Shown: piece by piece, positions 15,275 to 23,548 of the stretch
Layout: each line of letters opens with the position of its first letter
Position numbering within the stretch: position 1 is the stretch's first letter
Assembly: GCA_021296375.1 (NCBI GenBank)
Contig: JAGWAQ010000004.1
Span: forward strand, 1-24,796
Length of the DNA: 24,796 bases
From: Alphaproteobacteria bacterium
GTDB lineage: Bacteria; Pseudomonadota; Alphaproteobacteria; Puniceispirillales; UBA1172
Direction: 5' to 3'
Notes under the pieces: model-generated
What the model saw: only the letters and a program-made list of their open reading frames with translations
The model's database searches: none
What the model was told of the DNA's origin: nothing
Position numbers and translations under genes: made by a program

Positions 15275-15916
15275 ATGGGCCGAGGTCACGCCGCGGAAGA
15301 TGTTTGCGCGCAACTGGATGTTTCACGTGAAACAGCCGAAAGATTGCAATGCTATGTTGATACATTGGCGAAATGGCAACGCAAGATTAACCTTGTCAGC
15401 CGCACGACCCTTGATGAGGTCTGGACACGTCACATACTGGATTGCGGGCAAATCCACCGCCTGATGCCGGGGCCTGATGGCATGATCATGGATATCGGGG
15501 CTGGCGCGGGTTTGCCGGGGCTGGTGCTGGCCATTATGCGCCATGGTCAATATGGCGATTCCGCAAGCCCCGTCACATTGGTTGAATCCGATCAGCGGAA
15601 ATGCGCGTTTTTGGGGGTGGCGGCGCGGCAATGCGGCGTCACCATCAAGATTGCCAACGAACGGCTGGAGAGATTGCCTCATCTCAAGCCTGATGTCATT
15701 ACCGCCCGCGCCCTGGCGTCGATTGAGGTCCTGCTCAACTGGACGGCCGCCCAGCACCATGACGGGCTGAAATGTGTGTTTTTAAAGGGCGCGCAGGCCG
15801 ATGAGGAATTGACGTGCCTTGCGGATTATCCCAATATCAAACTCATGAAAACGCCAAGTTTAACCAGCCCTGAAGGGGTGGTGGTCGAGCTGACGGGGTT
15901 CATGGGTTCAGTTTAA
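15275..15916 (+). CDS. rsmG: 16S rRNA (guanine-527 N7)-methyltransferase RsmG (GidB)
   Basis: A 213-residue SAM-dependent methyltransferase that makes m7G527 in 16S rRNA; its loss gives low-level streptomycin resistance in other bacteria. Visible features are YVDTLAKWQRKINLVSRTTLDEVWTRHILD, the usual NL..... .E...RH..DS region, the SAM motif I DIGAGAGLPGLVLA, the acidic VTLVESDQRKCAFL motif II and the DVITARALAS motif. The ATG at 15275 follows AGGGGGAT and lies 10 bases after mnmG. A perfect parS (15319-15334) is embedded near the N-terminus and is translated as VSRET. gidB-embedded parS is common in bacteria. The stop codon is part of a GTTTAAAC palindrome. Confidence 0.96.
   Translation: MGRGHAAEDVCAQLDVSRETAERLQCYVDTLAKWQRKINLVSRTTLDEVWTRHILDCGQIHRLMPGPDGMIMDIGAGAGLPGLVLAIMRHGQYGDSASPVTLVESDQRKCAFLGVAARQCGVTIKIANERLERLPHLKPDVITARALASIEVLLNWTAAQHHDGLKCVFLKGAQADEELTCLADYPNIKLMKTPSLTSPEGVVVELTGFMGSV
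15319..15334. promoter_or_regulatory. parS: parS centromere site inside rsmG
   Basis: Perfect TGTTTCACGTGAAACA, identical to the site in ogt 3.7 kb away. It is read in the rsmG frame as VSRET, 0.65 kb before parA and about 7 kb from the predicted oriC. Confidence 0.97.
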
Positions 15917-15932
15917 ACGCCGGTTCAAACGG

Positions 15933-15947
15933 TTAAACAATTATTAA
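15933..15947 (-). promoter_or_regulatory. CtrA-type box upstream of parA
   Basis: On the minus strand this reads TTAA-N7-TTAAC, an exact match to the CtrA consensus of Caulobacter and relatives, counting the G at 15932. It lies 20 bases before the parA ATG in the AT-rich rsmG-parA gap. AT-rich sequence makes a chance match possible. Confidence 0.4.
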
Positions 15948-15967
15948 TTTTATAAGGAATTCACGTG

Positions 15968-16744
15968 ATGCGCGCCAGGGTCATTGCCGTCAGCAATCAA
16001 AAAGGTGGGGTCGGCAAAACCACCACCACGGTCAATCTGGCGACAGCGTTGGCGGCGTCAAAGCGGCGCGTGCTGGTCATTGACGCTGACCCCCAGGGCA
16101 ACGCCAGCACCGGCTTCGGGATCGAGGCTGATCAACGTGACCATGATCTCTATCAATTGCTGGCAGGCTCGACGGATTACGCGGCGGCGATCCAGCCGTC
16201 ATTGGTCAGGGATCTTTGGGTGATCCCCGCTTCCAATAACCTGTCGGCGGCAGAAGTCGAATTGTCGACGCTTGAAGACCGTGAATTTCGGTTCAAGCGC
16301 ATTATCGAAGACGTCGCCGGTGATTATGACTATGTGCTGATTGACTGCCCGCCGTCACTGGGGCTGTTGACGGTCAATGCCCTGTCGGCGGCGGACGCGG
16401 CGCTGGTGCCGCTGCAATGTGAATATTACGCCCTTGAAGGCTTGTCGCAGCTGATGCAGACGATCGAAGCGGTGCGCGGCGGCTTGAACCCTGAACTCGT
16501 TTTGCAAGGCGTTGTCCTGACCATGTATGACGCCCGCAACCGCCTGTCGTCACTGGTGGCAAAAGATGTGCGTGAGCATCTTGGCCCTCTCGTTTACAGC
16601 ACCATCATTCCCCGCAATGTCCGGGTCTCTGAAGCGCCGTCTTACGGCAAGCCTGTGCTGCTCTATGACCTGGATTGCCCAGGGTCAAAAGCCTATATCG
16701 CCCTTGCGGGTGAGGTGATCAAACAAGAAGGAATCGCGGCATGA
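15968..16744 (+). CDS. parA: Chromosome partitioning ATPase ParA (Soj)
   Basis: A 258-residue ParA/MinD-family ATPase. The deviant Walker A KGGVGKTT (residues 12-19) with both signature lysines, Walker A' VLVIDADPQGNASTGFG and Walker B YDYVLIDCPPSLGLLTVNAL are complete. The short N-terminus without a helix-turn-helix marks a chromosomal Soj-type ParA rather than a plasmid type Ia protein. ParA binds nucleoid DNA as an ATP dimer and pulls ParB-parS complexes. The ATG at 15968 follows AAGGA; a GTG one codon upstream is an equal alternative. The stop overlaps parB (ATGA). Location within 10 kb of the predicted oriC and beside parS fits chromosome segregation. Confidence 0.97.
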   Translation: MRARVIAVSNQKGGVGKTTTTVNLATALAASKRRVLVIDADPQGNASTGFGIEADQRDHDLYQLLAGSTDYAAAIQPSLVRDLWVIPASNNLSAAEVELSTLEDREFRFKRIIEDVAGDYDYVLIDCPPSLGLLTVNALSAADAALVPLQCEYYALEGLSQLMQTIEAVRGGLNPELVLQGVVLTMYDARNRLSSLVAKDVREHLGPLVYSTIIPRNVRVSEAPSYGKPVLLYDLDCPGSKAYIALAGEVIKQEGIAA

Positions 16745-17700
16745 ACTCAAAGAAGCCCCAGGGGAAAGCCCAGAACAAACAAGAAAAACAAAACAATTCC
16801 AAGGGTTTAGGTAAGGGTCTGTCGGCTTTGTTGGGGGATAAGGCGGCGATTTCAAGCATGGGGGTCAATGCCCCTGCGGCTGGTATTGCGAGCGCCGCCA
16901 CGGCCGCGCCAACCCAGAACACCTCCGCAGGCGGGTCGTCAAGTCAGCTTGATGTGGCGATCGAAAAAGTCATCACCGGCCCATGGCAGCCACGTCAGCG
17001 GTTTGATGAAGACAGCCTTAATGATCTTGCCGAAAGTATTCGCCAGCACGGGGTTGTTCAGCCTTTGCTGGTGCGGCCGAATGGTGACCGTTTCGAGTTG
17101 ATCGCCGGTGAACGCCGCTGGCGGGCGGCGCAGAAAGCGGGTCTTCACCATGTTCCTGTGGTGATTCGCGAAACAAGTGATCAAATGGCGGCCGAAATCG
17201 CCATGATCGAGAATATCCAGCGCCATGACTTGAGCCCTGTTGAAGAAGCGGAGGGCTACCGCCGCCTGATTGATGAGTTTGATTACACCCAGGAGACCCT
17301 GGCGAAAGTTATCGGCAAATCACGCAGTCACCTCGCCAATACCATGCGGCTGTTGAACTTGCCGGATGCTATTCGCGATCTGTTGAAATCAGGTGAATTG
17401 ACAGCCGGGCAGGTGCGGCCACTGGTGGGGCGCGATGATGCCGCGGAATTGGGGCAAATCGTTCTCGCCAAAGGCATGAGCGCGCGTCAGGTCGAAGCGC
17501 TGGTGGCGCAAAAAGACAGGCCGGTCGCCCCGAAAGCTGAAAAATCACCTGATATGATCGCGCTTGAGAAAGATTTGCGCGACATGAGCGGCTTTGACAT
17601 TGCCCTGAGTTACAATGACACCTCGGAAAAAGGCACCGTCACCATCAAGGCCGCGTCACTTGAGCAGTTTGAAGCGATTATCGCAAAACTTCAGCAATAG
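16741..17700 (+). CDS. parB: Chromosome partitioning protein ParB (Spo0J)
   Basis: A 319-residue ParB. The N-terminal KGLGKGLSALLGD motif (about 21-33) contacts ParA and stimulates its ATPase. It is followed by an Ala/Ser-rich linker, then the CTP-binding ParB core: PWQPRQRFDEDSLNDLAESIRQHGVVQPLLVR, GERRWRA (the GERRxR motif) and ENIQRHDLSP (ENxQR). The helix-turn-helix that reads parS includes YTQETLAKVIGKSRSHLANTMRLLNLP. The C-terminal dimerisation domain ends …SLEQFEAIIAKLQQ. Two parS sites lie just upstream at 11.58 and 15.32 kb, so ParB probably loads there and spreads. Translationally coupled to parA by a 4-base overlap; the stop is 4 bases from the convergent holA stop, with no room for a terminator. 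Confidence 0.98.
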   Translation: MNSKKPQGKAQNKQEKQNNSKGLGKGLSALLGDKAAISSMGVNAPAAGIASAATAAPTQNTSAGGSSSQLDVAIEKVITGPWQPRQRFDEDSLNDLAESIRQHGVVQPLLVRPNGDRFELIAGERRWRAAQKAGLHHVPVVIRETSDQMAAEIAMIENIQRHDLSPVEEAEGYRRLIDEFDYTQETLAKVIGKSRSHLANTMRLLNLPDAIRDLLKSGELTAGQVRPLVGRDDAAELGQIVLAKGMSARQVEALVAQKDRPVAPKAEKSPDMIALEKDLRDMSGFDIALSYNDTSEKGTVTIKAASLEQFEAIIAKLQQ

Positions 17701-17704
17701 CCGG

Positions 17705-18724
17705 TTAGCGCCGCACCGCCAGCGCCAGCGCCATCAAGGCCTGGGCGGCGGCGGTGTCCGATGAAATGCCGCGGCGTGATTGCTTTTCCGCATCCACAAG
17801 GCGATCCATGGCGCGGCGGCATTTGGCCGATGACCAGATCCGCAAATGCGCCTCCACCATGCGTTTTTCGGAAAAGAAAATCGGCGGACGTGACGCGCTG
17901 ATCGCCTGATCTCGGCTTGTGCCGCTCTCAATGACCGCCGCCAGCCGAAACAGCCGCTGAAAATACATCTGCCCTGAGCGCAACAACCGCTCACCGGGGA
18001 TGGCGTCATGCTGAACACGGTTAAGCGCGGTGCTGAGCGCCTTCATGTCACCGGAAGCGGCGGCGTAAATCGTGTCATTGACGGTCACCCCCGCGCCATC
18101 CCCGAGCGCGTGGCGGGTTTGTTCAAGGGTAAGCGTGCCTTCAGGCCCCGCCAACAGCACCAGTTTATCAATTTCACTGCGGCTGGCCATGCGATCAGCG
18201 CCAAGATGCTCGATGATGTGGTTCATCACCGTGGCGTCAGCCTTGATCTGATGGGCGCGAAAAATGTCCTGCGCCAATTGGCCAAGCGATTGATTGGTGT
18301 CGGCGTAACAGCCGATGGCGGCGGCATGGTCGGTCTGTTCAAACAGTTTCACCAGCGCTGATTTGGTGTTGAGGTCATCAGCACCGGTCACCACCGTCAG
18401 GCTTTCTCGCGGTTTGCTGGCCAGCAGCGCTTTCATGGCATTCAGGCAAGTGCCGCCCGCCTGGTCAACACGGACAAGTCGATGCCCCCCCATGGCAGGC
18501 ATGGCGGCGGCGCTATCCACCAGCAGCGCGATGTCCTTGACAATCGCGTCAGCCGATAAACTGGTGACGGAAAACGGGTCATTCAAATCAGGGACAAAAT
18601 GACGGGCAATGGTCGCCGCACGTTCCTTGATAAGGCCCAGGTCATGGCCATAAATCAACACCGCGGTCAGGTCATGCGGGGGGTTGGCCAGAAAAGGGTC
18701 AACACCACGGCCGCTGATCTTCAT
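17705..18724 (-). CDS. holA: DNA polymerase III delta subunit
   Basis: A 339-residue HolA, the clamp-loader subunit that opens the beta clamp. Recognisable are the N-terminal AVLIYGHDLGLIKERAATI, the MPAMGGHRLVRVDQAGG segment (usually M.xxRRxVxV), the central LVVVTGADDLNTKSALVKLFE and the C-terminal FFSEKRMVEAHLRIWSSAKCRRAMDRLVDAEKQSR. Length matches E. coli HolA (343). It lacks P-loop motifs, as delta does. The ATG overlaps the lptE stop by 4 bases (ATGA), so it is the last gene of DUF3576-leuS-lptE-holA. It is convergent with parB. Confidence 0.93.
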   Translation of the reverse strand: MKISGRGVDPFLANPPHDLTAVLIYGHDLGLIKERAATIARHFVPDLNDPFSVTSLSADAIVKDIALLVDSAAAMPAMGGHRLVRVDQAGGTCLNAMKALLASKPRESLTVVTGADDLNTKSALVKLFEQTDHAAAIGCYADTNQSLGQLAQDIFRAHQIKADATVMNHIIEHLGADRMASRSEIDKLVLLAGPEGTLTLEQTRHALGDGAGVTVNDTIYAAASGDMKALSTALNRVQHDAIPGERLLRSGQMYFQRLFRLAAVIESGTSRDQAISASRPPIFFSEKRMVEAHLRIWSSAKCRRAMDRLVDAEKQSRRGISSDTAAAQALMALALAVRR

Positions 18725-19182
18725 GAGTTCGACTTGGCCTGAGTGAAGAACAGAATCAGGTGATTGTAGATTTTCTGCGCCAAATTCATGCTCAGGCGTT
18801 CGCGGGCGTGAATAGTCGCCTGATCAGATCCGAAGGTCGAGGATACCCCCCCGATCGAGGCCGAAGAGCTGAAGGTCTTGGAGGTCAAGACCGTGCCGTT
18901 TTCACGATCATAGAGCGAATATTGCACGCGCATCACCATGTTGTTGTCGCCGCGGGTGCTGGCGATGGTGGTTTCCAGGCGGTATTGCGCGTCGCTGATG
19001 CCGTGACGGGCCACCAGCCGCTCAAATTCCTGACGGAACAGTTGTTCGGCACGGCCTTTTTCCGTCACCACCATGATTTTCCCCATTTCAGCGTGAATAT
19101 CATCACTGATCCTGGAGGTGTTGGCGCAACCCGCAAGGGCAACCGCAAGAGCAAGGGCAACAATGGATTTAAGCAACGACAT
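18721..19182 (-). CDS. lptE: LPS-assembly lipoprotein LptE
   Basis: A 153-residue outer-membrane lipoprotein. The N-terminus MSLLKSIVALALAVALAGC is a lipoprotein signal with lipobox LAGC and lipidated Cys19. The remainder matches alphaproteobacterial LptE: FRQEFERLVA, QYRLETTIA, MRVQYSLYDRENGTVLTSKTFSSSASI and ATIHARERLSMNLAQKIYNHLILFF. LptE plugs LptD and helps deliver lipopolysaccharide to the outer surface. The start at 19182 is chosen because the signal peptide begins there; the longer frame to 19302 is inside leuS. It overlaps leuS by 14 bases. The leuS-lptE-holA order supports the identification, since LptE sequences are poorly conserved. Confidence 0.85.
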   Translation of the reverse strand: MSLLKSIVALALAVALAGCANTSRISDDIHAEMGKIMVVTEKGRAEQLFRQEFERLVARHGISDAQYRLETTIASTRGDNNMVMRVQYSLYDRENGTVLTSKTFSSSASIGGVSSTFGSDQATIHARERLSMNLAQKIYNHLILFFTQAKSNS

Positions 19183-21760
19183 TGACGATCCTGTTTGGCA
19201 CAACGATGACTTTTTTCGGGGCATTCCCTTCAAGTATCTTCTGAACGGCGGGTAATGCAAGCGCCAATTCTTCCGCCACAGCTTTATCACTGTCTGGCGC
19301 AAGATCGATGGTGCCGCGCAGCTTGCCGTTAACCTGAACCGCGATGCTGATGGTGTCTTTCACCAGCCATTTCGGGTCCGCTTCAGGCCAGCTGAGTTGC
19401 GCCACCATGGTGTCATGACCAAGATTAGCCCACATTTCTTCGGCAATATGCGGCGCAATCGGCGCCAGCAGAAGCGCAAGGTTTTCGGTGGCAAAGCGGC
19501 GCGCCCAGTTCTGGCTCTCGCTATTGCCTTTCAGGTCAGCAATAGCATTGGACAAGGTGTAAAGCGCGGCAACGCAGCGGTTGAAACGGAAACGGTCAAT
19601 ATCTTCGCTGATGCTGGCGATCGCCTGATGGGTGGCGGTGATCAGGGTTTTTGCCTCATCATCCAGCGCAGACGGCATCTCCTGCCCGGCTTCCGCCATG
19701 GGGCGATCGGCATCAGCCTGGGATTGGCGCCAGACTTTATTGATAAAGCGCGACGCGCCCTCAACCCCGGAATTGGTCCATTCCATGTCACGTTCAGGGG
19801 GGGAATCCGACATCATGAACAGCCGCGCGGTGTCGGCGCCATATTCGCTGATGATCAACTCCGGGTCGATGACGTTGCGCTTGGATTTGCTCATTTTTTC
19901 GATACGGCCGGCATCAACCGTCGCGCCGGTTTCCGTCACCACCCAATCGCCTGAGCCCTGACGCGTCACATCCGTCGGGAACAACCATTGGCCATCGCTG
20001 GATTTGAACGTCTGGTGGCAAACCATGCCCTGGGTCATCATGCCGTCGAACGGCTCATCGAGATCAAGATAGCCGCAGACCGACAGCGCGCGGGTGAAAA
20101 ACCGTGAATACAAGAGGTGCAGCACGGCGTGTTCAACCCCGCCGATATATTGGTCCACGGGCAACCAGTAATTGACCGCTTCCCTGGAAAACGCAATGTC
20201 AGGGTTCGGGTCTGCGAAACGCAGGAAATACCAGGAACTTTCAAAGAACGTGTCAAACGTATCGGTTTCGCGTTCCGCCTTGCCGCCACAGCCTGGGCAG
20301 GTGGTGTGTTTCCAGGTGGGATGATTGGCAATCGGGTTGCCGGGCGTGTCGAAATCAACATCATCAGGCAAGGTCACGGGCAACTGGTCTTCGGGAACCG
20401 GCTGAATCCCGCAATCATCGCAATGAACAACAGGAATAGGGCAGCCCCAGAACCGTTGACGCGAAACCCCCCAGTCACGCAGACGCCAGGTTGTTTCACG
20501 ATCACCGCGACGGAGCTCTTCCAGCTTTGATATCGCAGCGGGCAGGGCTTCTTCAACACGCAGGCCATCAAGAAACCGGGAATTGAACAACGTGCCGTCG
20601 CCGGTATAGGCCACCCCTGATGATATCACCTCATTGACGAATTCATCAGTTGCGTGACCGTCAGGCAAAACAACGGGACGGAGGGGAATATCATATTTTT
20701 GCGCAAAATCAAGGTCACGCTGGTCTTGGCCGGCGGAACCGAAAATCGCGCCGGTGCCGTAATCCATCAGCACGAAATTGGCGGCATAGACCGGCAGTTT
20801 AATCGACGCGTCAAACGGGTGATCAACGGTTAAGCCGGTGTCAAACCCTTGCTTTTCTGCCGCTTCAATCGTCGCCTGGGACGTTCCCATGCGATTGCAT
20901 TCCTCCACAAACGCCGTCAGGCCATCATGGCCATCGGCGAGGCCCAGAATAATCGGGTGATTGGCGGCAAGGGCGATAAAACTTGCGCCAAAAAGGGTAT
21001 CGGGGCGGGTGGTGAAGACCTCGATCTCATCAGCACCGGCGGCGGCGGGGTCAGAGAGGGCAAAACGAACCCGCGCGCCTTCGGATTTACCGATCCAGTT
21101 GTGCTGCATGGTGCGGACACGGTCCGGCCAGCGATCAAGCGATTGAAGCGCGGTCAACAGTTCTTCGGAAAATGCCGTGATCTTCAAAAACCACTGCGAG
21201 AGAAGACGGCGTTCAACCGGCGCGCCGGAACGCCAGCCGCACCCGTCCACCACCTGTTCATTGGCCAGAACGGTATTTTCAACGGGATCCCAATTGACCC
21301 AGCTTTCTTTTTTATAAGCCAGGTCATGCTTCAGGAAATCCAGGAACATTTGCTGTTCAAACCGGTAGTAGGACGCATCGCAGGTCGCGAATTCCCGCGA
21401 CCAATCGTAGGACAGCCCCATGCTTTTAAGCTGATCGCGCATTCCGGCGATGTTTTCATGGGTCCATTTGGCAGGGTGAACGCCGCGTTCAATGGCGGCA
21501 TTTTCAGCCGGCAGGCCAAAGGCATCCCATCCCATGGGGTGGAGAACATTAAAGCCGCGGGCGCGTTTGGTGCGCGCCACGACATCCCCCAAAGTGTAAT
21601 TGCGGACATGCCCCATGTGGATGCGCCCCGATGGGTAGGGGAACATTTCCAGGACATAATATTTGGGCTTGTCGGATTGCATTGAGGCATCAAAGCAACC
21701 GGCATCCTGCCAGCGCTGTTGCCATTTTTGCTCAATGCCGCTTGCGTCGAGACGAGACAT
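19169..21760 (-). CDS. leuS: Leucyl-tRNA synthetase
   Basis: An 863-residue class I synthetase. HIGH-type motif HMGH is at residues 48-51 in PYPSGRIHMGHVRNY, and KMSKS is at 622-626. The CP1 editing domain has the threonine-rich TTRPDT (about 250-255), but the next motif reads YGTGAIFGSAGQDQRD where most homologues have HDQRD/HDERD. The zinc-binding insert has CDDCG and CPGCGG pairs. The C-terminal anticodon and tail domains are complete. The ATG at 21760 fits the usual MSxxDxxxIExKWQ start; a TTG two codons earlier is not needed. No strong Shine-Dalgarno. It follows DUF3576 by 24 bases and overlaps lptE. Confidence 0.98.
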   Translation of the reverse strand: MSRLDASGIEQKWQQRWQDAGCFDASMQSDKPKYYVLEMFPYPSGRIHMGHVRNYTLGDVVARTKRARGFNVLHPMGWDAFGLPAENAAIERGVHPAKWTHENIAGMRDQLKSMGLSYDWSREFATCDASYYRFEQQMFLDFLKHDLAYKKESWVNWDPVENTVLANEQVVDGCGWRSGAPVERRLLSQWFLKITAFSEELLTALQSLDRWPDRVRTMQHNWIGKSEGARVRFALSDPAAAGADEIEVFTTRPDTLFGASFIALAANHPIILGLADGHDGLTAFVEECNRMGTSQATIEAAEKQGFDTGLTVDHPFDASIKLPVYAANFVLMDYGTGAIFGSAGQDQRDLDFAQKYDIPLRPVVLPDGHATDEFVNEVISSGVAYTGDGTLFNSRFLDGLRVEEALPAAISKLEELRRGDRETTWRLRDWGVSRQRFWGCPIPVVHCDDCGIQPVPEDQLPVTLPDDVDFDTPGNPIANHPTWKHTTCPGCGGKAERETDTFDTFFESSWYFLRFADPNPDIAFSREAVNYWLPVDQYIGGVEHAVLHLLYSRFFTRALSVCGYLDLDEPFDGMMTQGMVCHQTFKSSDGQWLFPTDVTRQGSGDWVVTETGATVDAGRIEKMSKSKRNVIDPELIISEYGADTARLFMMSDSPPERDMEWTNSGVEGASRFINKVWRQSQADADRPMAEAGQEMPSALDDEAKTLITATHQAIASISEDIDRFRFNRCVAALYTLSNAIADLKGNSESQNWARRFATENLALLLAPIAPHIAEEMWANLGHDTMVAQLSWPEADPKWLVKDTISIAVQVNGKLRGTIDLAPDSDKAVAEELALALPAVQKILEGNAPKKVIVVPNRIVNVVA

Positions 21761-21784
21761 GGTCAAAACCGTAAAAAAGGTGGA

Positions 21785-22333
21785 TCAATTGCTTTCGGAA
21801 ACAGCCGCGGCACGAATTTCACGCGCGCGGGTCAGGATCAAATCCTCAAGACGTGTCGCCAGACCCTGGTCACGGCCAGCGTCAGACCAGTCGAACATCC
21901 CTTCGGGGCGTTCCTGAAGATAGACATAAACCTTGATGCTGTCGGCGCGAAGTTCCTGGCCAATCACAAAAATACTGACTTTAATGCGCTGGGTTTGCTC
22001 TTCAGGGTGGGCATACCATTCGGTAATGATGGACCCGCCAAAAGTATCAACGCTGGACAGCGGCAGGACGGAAACCGTATCAAGCGAGGCGCGCCACAAC
22101 AAAGCGTTGATCGGCAAAGCCCCGGCCCCGCTATTGGCTTGCGGATCAAGCAGTTTTGACAGGCTGATGCCTTGCTCACCGTCATTGTTGATCAGGGACC
22201 CTTCGCCAAAAGTGCGGTCGACAGGTTCTTCCGCCGGTTTTGGCGCCGGCAGGGAGGAACAGGACGCAAGACCAAGTGCCGTCAGGACAAGAGCGACACG
22301 ACTGATGGTGGAAGCGGCATTTTTTGCGGGCAT
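21785..22333 (-). CDS. DUF3576 lipoprotein
   Basis: A 182-residue predicted lipoprotein of the alphaproteobacterial DUF3576 family, function unknown. The N-terminus has a basic/hydrophobic signal and a lipobox LASC with Cys25, then a Pro/Glu-rich linker. The conserved core contains INALLWRASLDTVSVLPLSSVDTFGGSIITEWY and VSIFVIGQELRADSIKVYVY. It probably sits in the outer membrane facing the periplasm. The ATG at 22333 is used; GTG two codons upstream is possible. It is first of the leuS-lptE-holA operon, an arrangement widely seen in the class and suggestive of an envelope role alongside LptE. Confidence 0.87.
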   Translation of the reverse strand: MPAKNAASTISRVALVLTALGLASCSSLPAPKPAEEPVDRTFGEGSLINNDGEQGISLSKLLDPQANSGAGALPINALLWRASLDTVSVLPLSSVDTFGGSIITEWYAHPEEQTQRIKVSIFVIGQELRADSIKVYVYLQERPEGMFDWSDAGRDQGLATRLEDLILTRAREIRAAAVSESN

Positions 22334-22429
22334 GATCACAGGTCTTTCAGCAATAGGGTTCAGATGAATGAATATATAACATTTTTAAATCATAGCGCAA
22401 AACTATCATGTGAAATCACAACTTCACAT

Positions 22430-22458
22430 AAAAAAAGACCGCCACGAGGGCGGTCTTT
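22430..22458 (-). terminator. Intrinsic terminator of the porin gene
   Basis: On the minus strand a 10-bp stem (AAAGACCGCC / GGCGGTCTTT) with a CTCGT loop is followed by seven T. It begins 23 bases after the porin stop codon and isolates this transcript from the DUF3576-leuS operon. Confidence 0.93.
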
Positions 22459-22481
22459 CTCAAAAGTGCTTCTAAATAAGA

Positions 22482-23498
22482 TTAGAAGTTTGCCTGGATT
22501 GACGCACGCAGTTCGTCGGTGGTCATGTCGTTGGCGGTACCACCGTCTTCGTCATAAGCTGAGCTGTTGAAAGCAACAGAGAAGTTCAGACCAGAAGCAA
22601 TGGTGTAGGACAGGCCAATGGAAGTGGTTTCCAGTTCGTTCTTGGACTTGTCGTCAGAAGAGTTGGCCAGAGCGGCAGAAACGGACAGGTCGCTGTTGAC
22701 TGCGTAACCGATACCGTAACCGGTAGTGGTGGTTTTGAAGTCAGAAGCTTTGCTGTCTTCGGTGGTTGAAGAAGCACCCAGGCTGATGTCGCCGTATGCA
22801 ACGGAAACACCAAATGCGGTTGCGTCAACAGAATCGTCACCGGATTCACCGTTGGAACGCTGGGAAGCCTTCAGGGTTACAGAAGCGCCGGCCAGATCGG
22901 TGGCGTAGCTGAAGCCCATGGAGGTGTCGGCGTTCTTACCGGTGGAAGCGTTGTCGCCATCGGAGTAGGAGAAGCCGAGGGTCATGCCGCCGAGGTTTGG
23001 AGTGACGTAGGTCAGACGAGTCGCGTCACCAAACTGGGAGTCGGTGGCGTACTGCTTCAGACCGTTGGCAACAGCATCGTCGGCAGCGGTCTTTGCGCCA
23101 GCAGCGTCAGCCTGGGTGGCCATGTTGCGGTTGCCTGGGGTCCAGACCTGGAAGCTGTCAGAAGCGGTGTCGTTTTCACCGAGGGTCAGCTTGCCCATTT
23201 CAGCAGTTGAAATGTACATGGACGCTTCGTCAGTACCGGAAGCAGAAGTTGTACCTTCGGTTTCGAAGACGGCACCGAAGTTCAGACCGGAGTCGGAAGT
23301 GGTGTCAAACTTGAAGTGAACTTCAGAGTCTGAGAACATCTTGTCGTTGTCGCCGGAAGGACGCATGTCGGCAGAAACGTTATCGGAAACTGATGAGTAA
23401 CCAAATTCATAGTATGCAGTTACAGAAACGTTAGCAGAAGCTGACGAAACTGCAGCAACTGCTACGAGAGCAGAAGAAGCAAGAAGAACCTAACGCAT
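22482..23498 (-). CDS. Outer-membrane porin, with in-frame amber codon at position 3 (possible pseudogene)
   Basis: The intended product is about 338 residues: a signal peptide (VLLASSALVAVAAVSSASA, cleavage after ASA), then a beta-barrel porin of alternating polar and hydrophobic residues ending in the canonical aromatic QANF. Its general-diffusion porin identity rests on the barrel pattern (FKFDTTSDSGLNFGAVFE; LTYVTPNLGGMTLGFSYSDGD; YTIASGLNFSVAFNSSAY) and on the signal and C-terminal Phe. The ATG at 23498 has GGAG at ideal spacing. Codon 3 (23490-23492) is TAG, so MR-stop precedes the signal peptide; AAG to TAG would explain it. The next in-frame start, at 23366, lacks the signal and the first strand, so no exportable porin can be made without suppression. 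The rest of the frame, promoter and terminator are intact, implying a very recent change or a sequence error. Confidence 0.85.
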
Positions 23499-23524
23499 GG
23501 GTAATCTCCATAGTTGAGTTAACA

Positions 23525-23540
23525 TTGCCACGATTGGCAA
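23525..23540 (-). other. Hairpin in the porin 5' leader
   Basis: TTGCCA / TGGCAA arms with a 4-base loop lie 27 bases before the porin ATG. If transcription begins downstream of the TATAAA at 23549-23554, this hairpin is at the very 5' end of the mRNA, a place where stem-loops stabilise porin messages such as ompA. Confidence 0.5.
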
Positions 23541-23548
23541 CACCATCA

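Noticed and set aside
20492..20507. Partial parS (TGTTTCACG followed by ATCACCG) in leuS
   Set aside because: Only the left half matches; the second palindrome arm is absent, so ParB binding is unlikely.
20849..21685. 278-codon open frame antisense to leuS
   Set aside because: Shadow of LeuRS catalytic and editing domains; no independent support.
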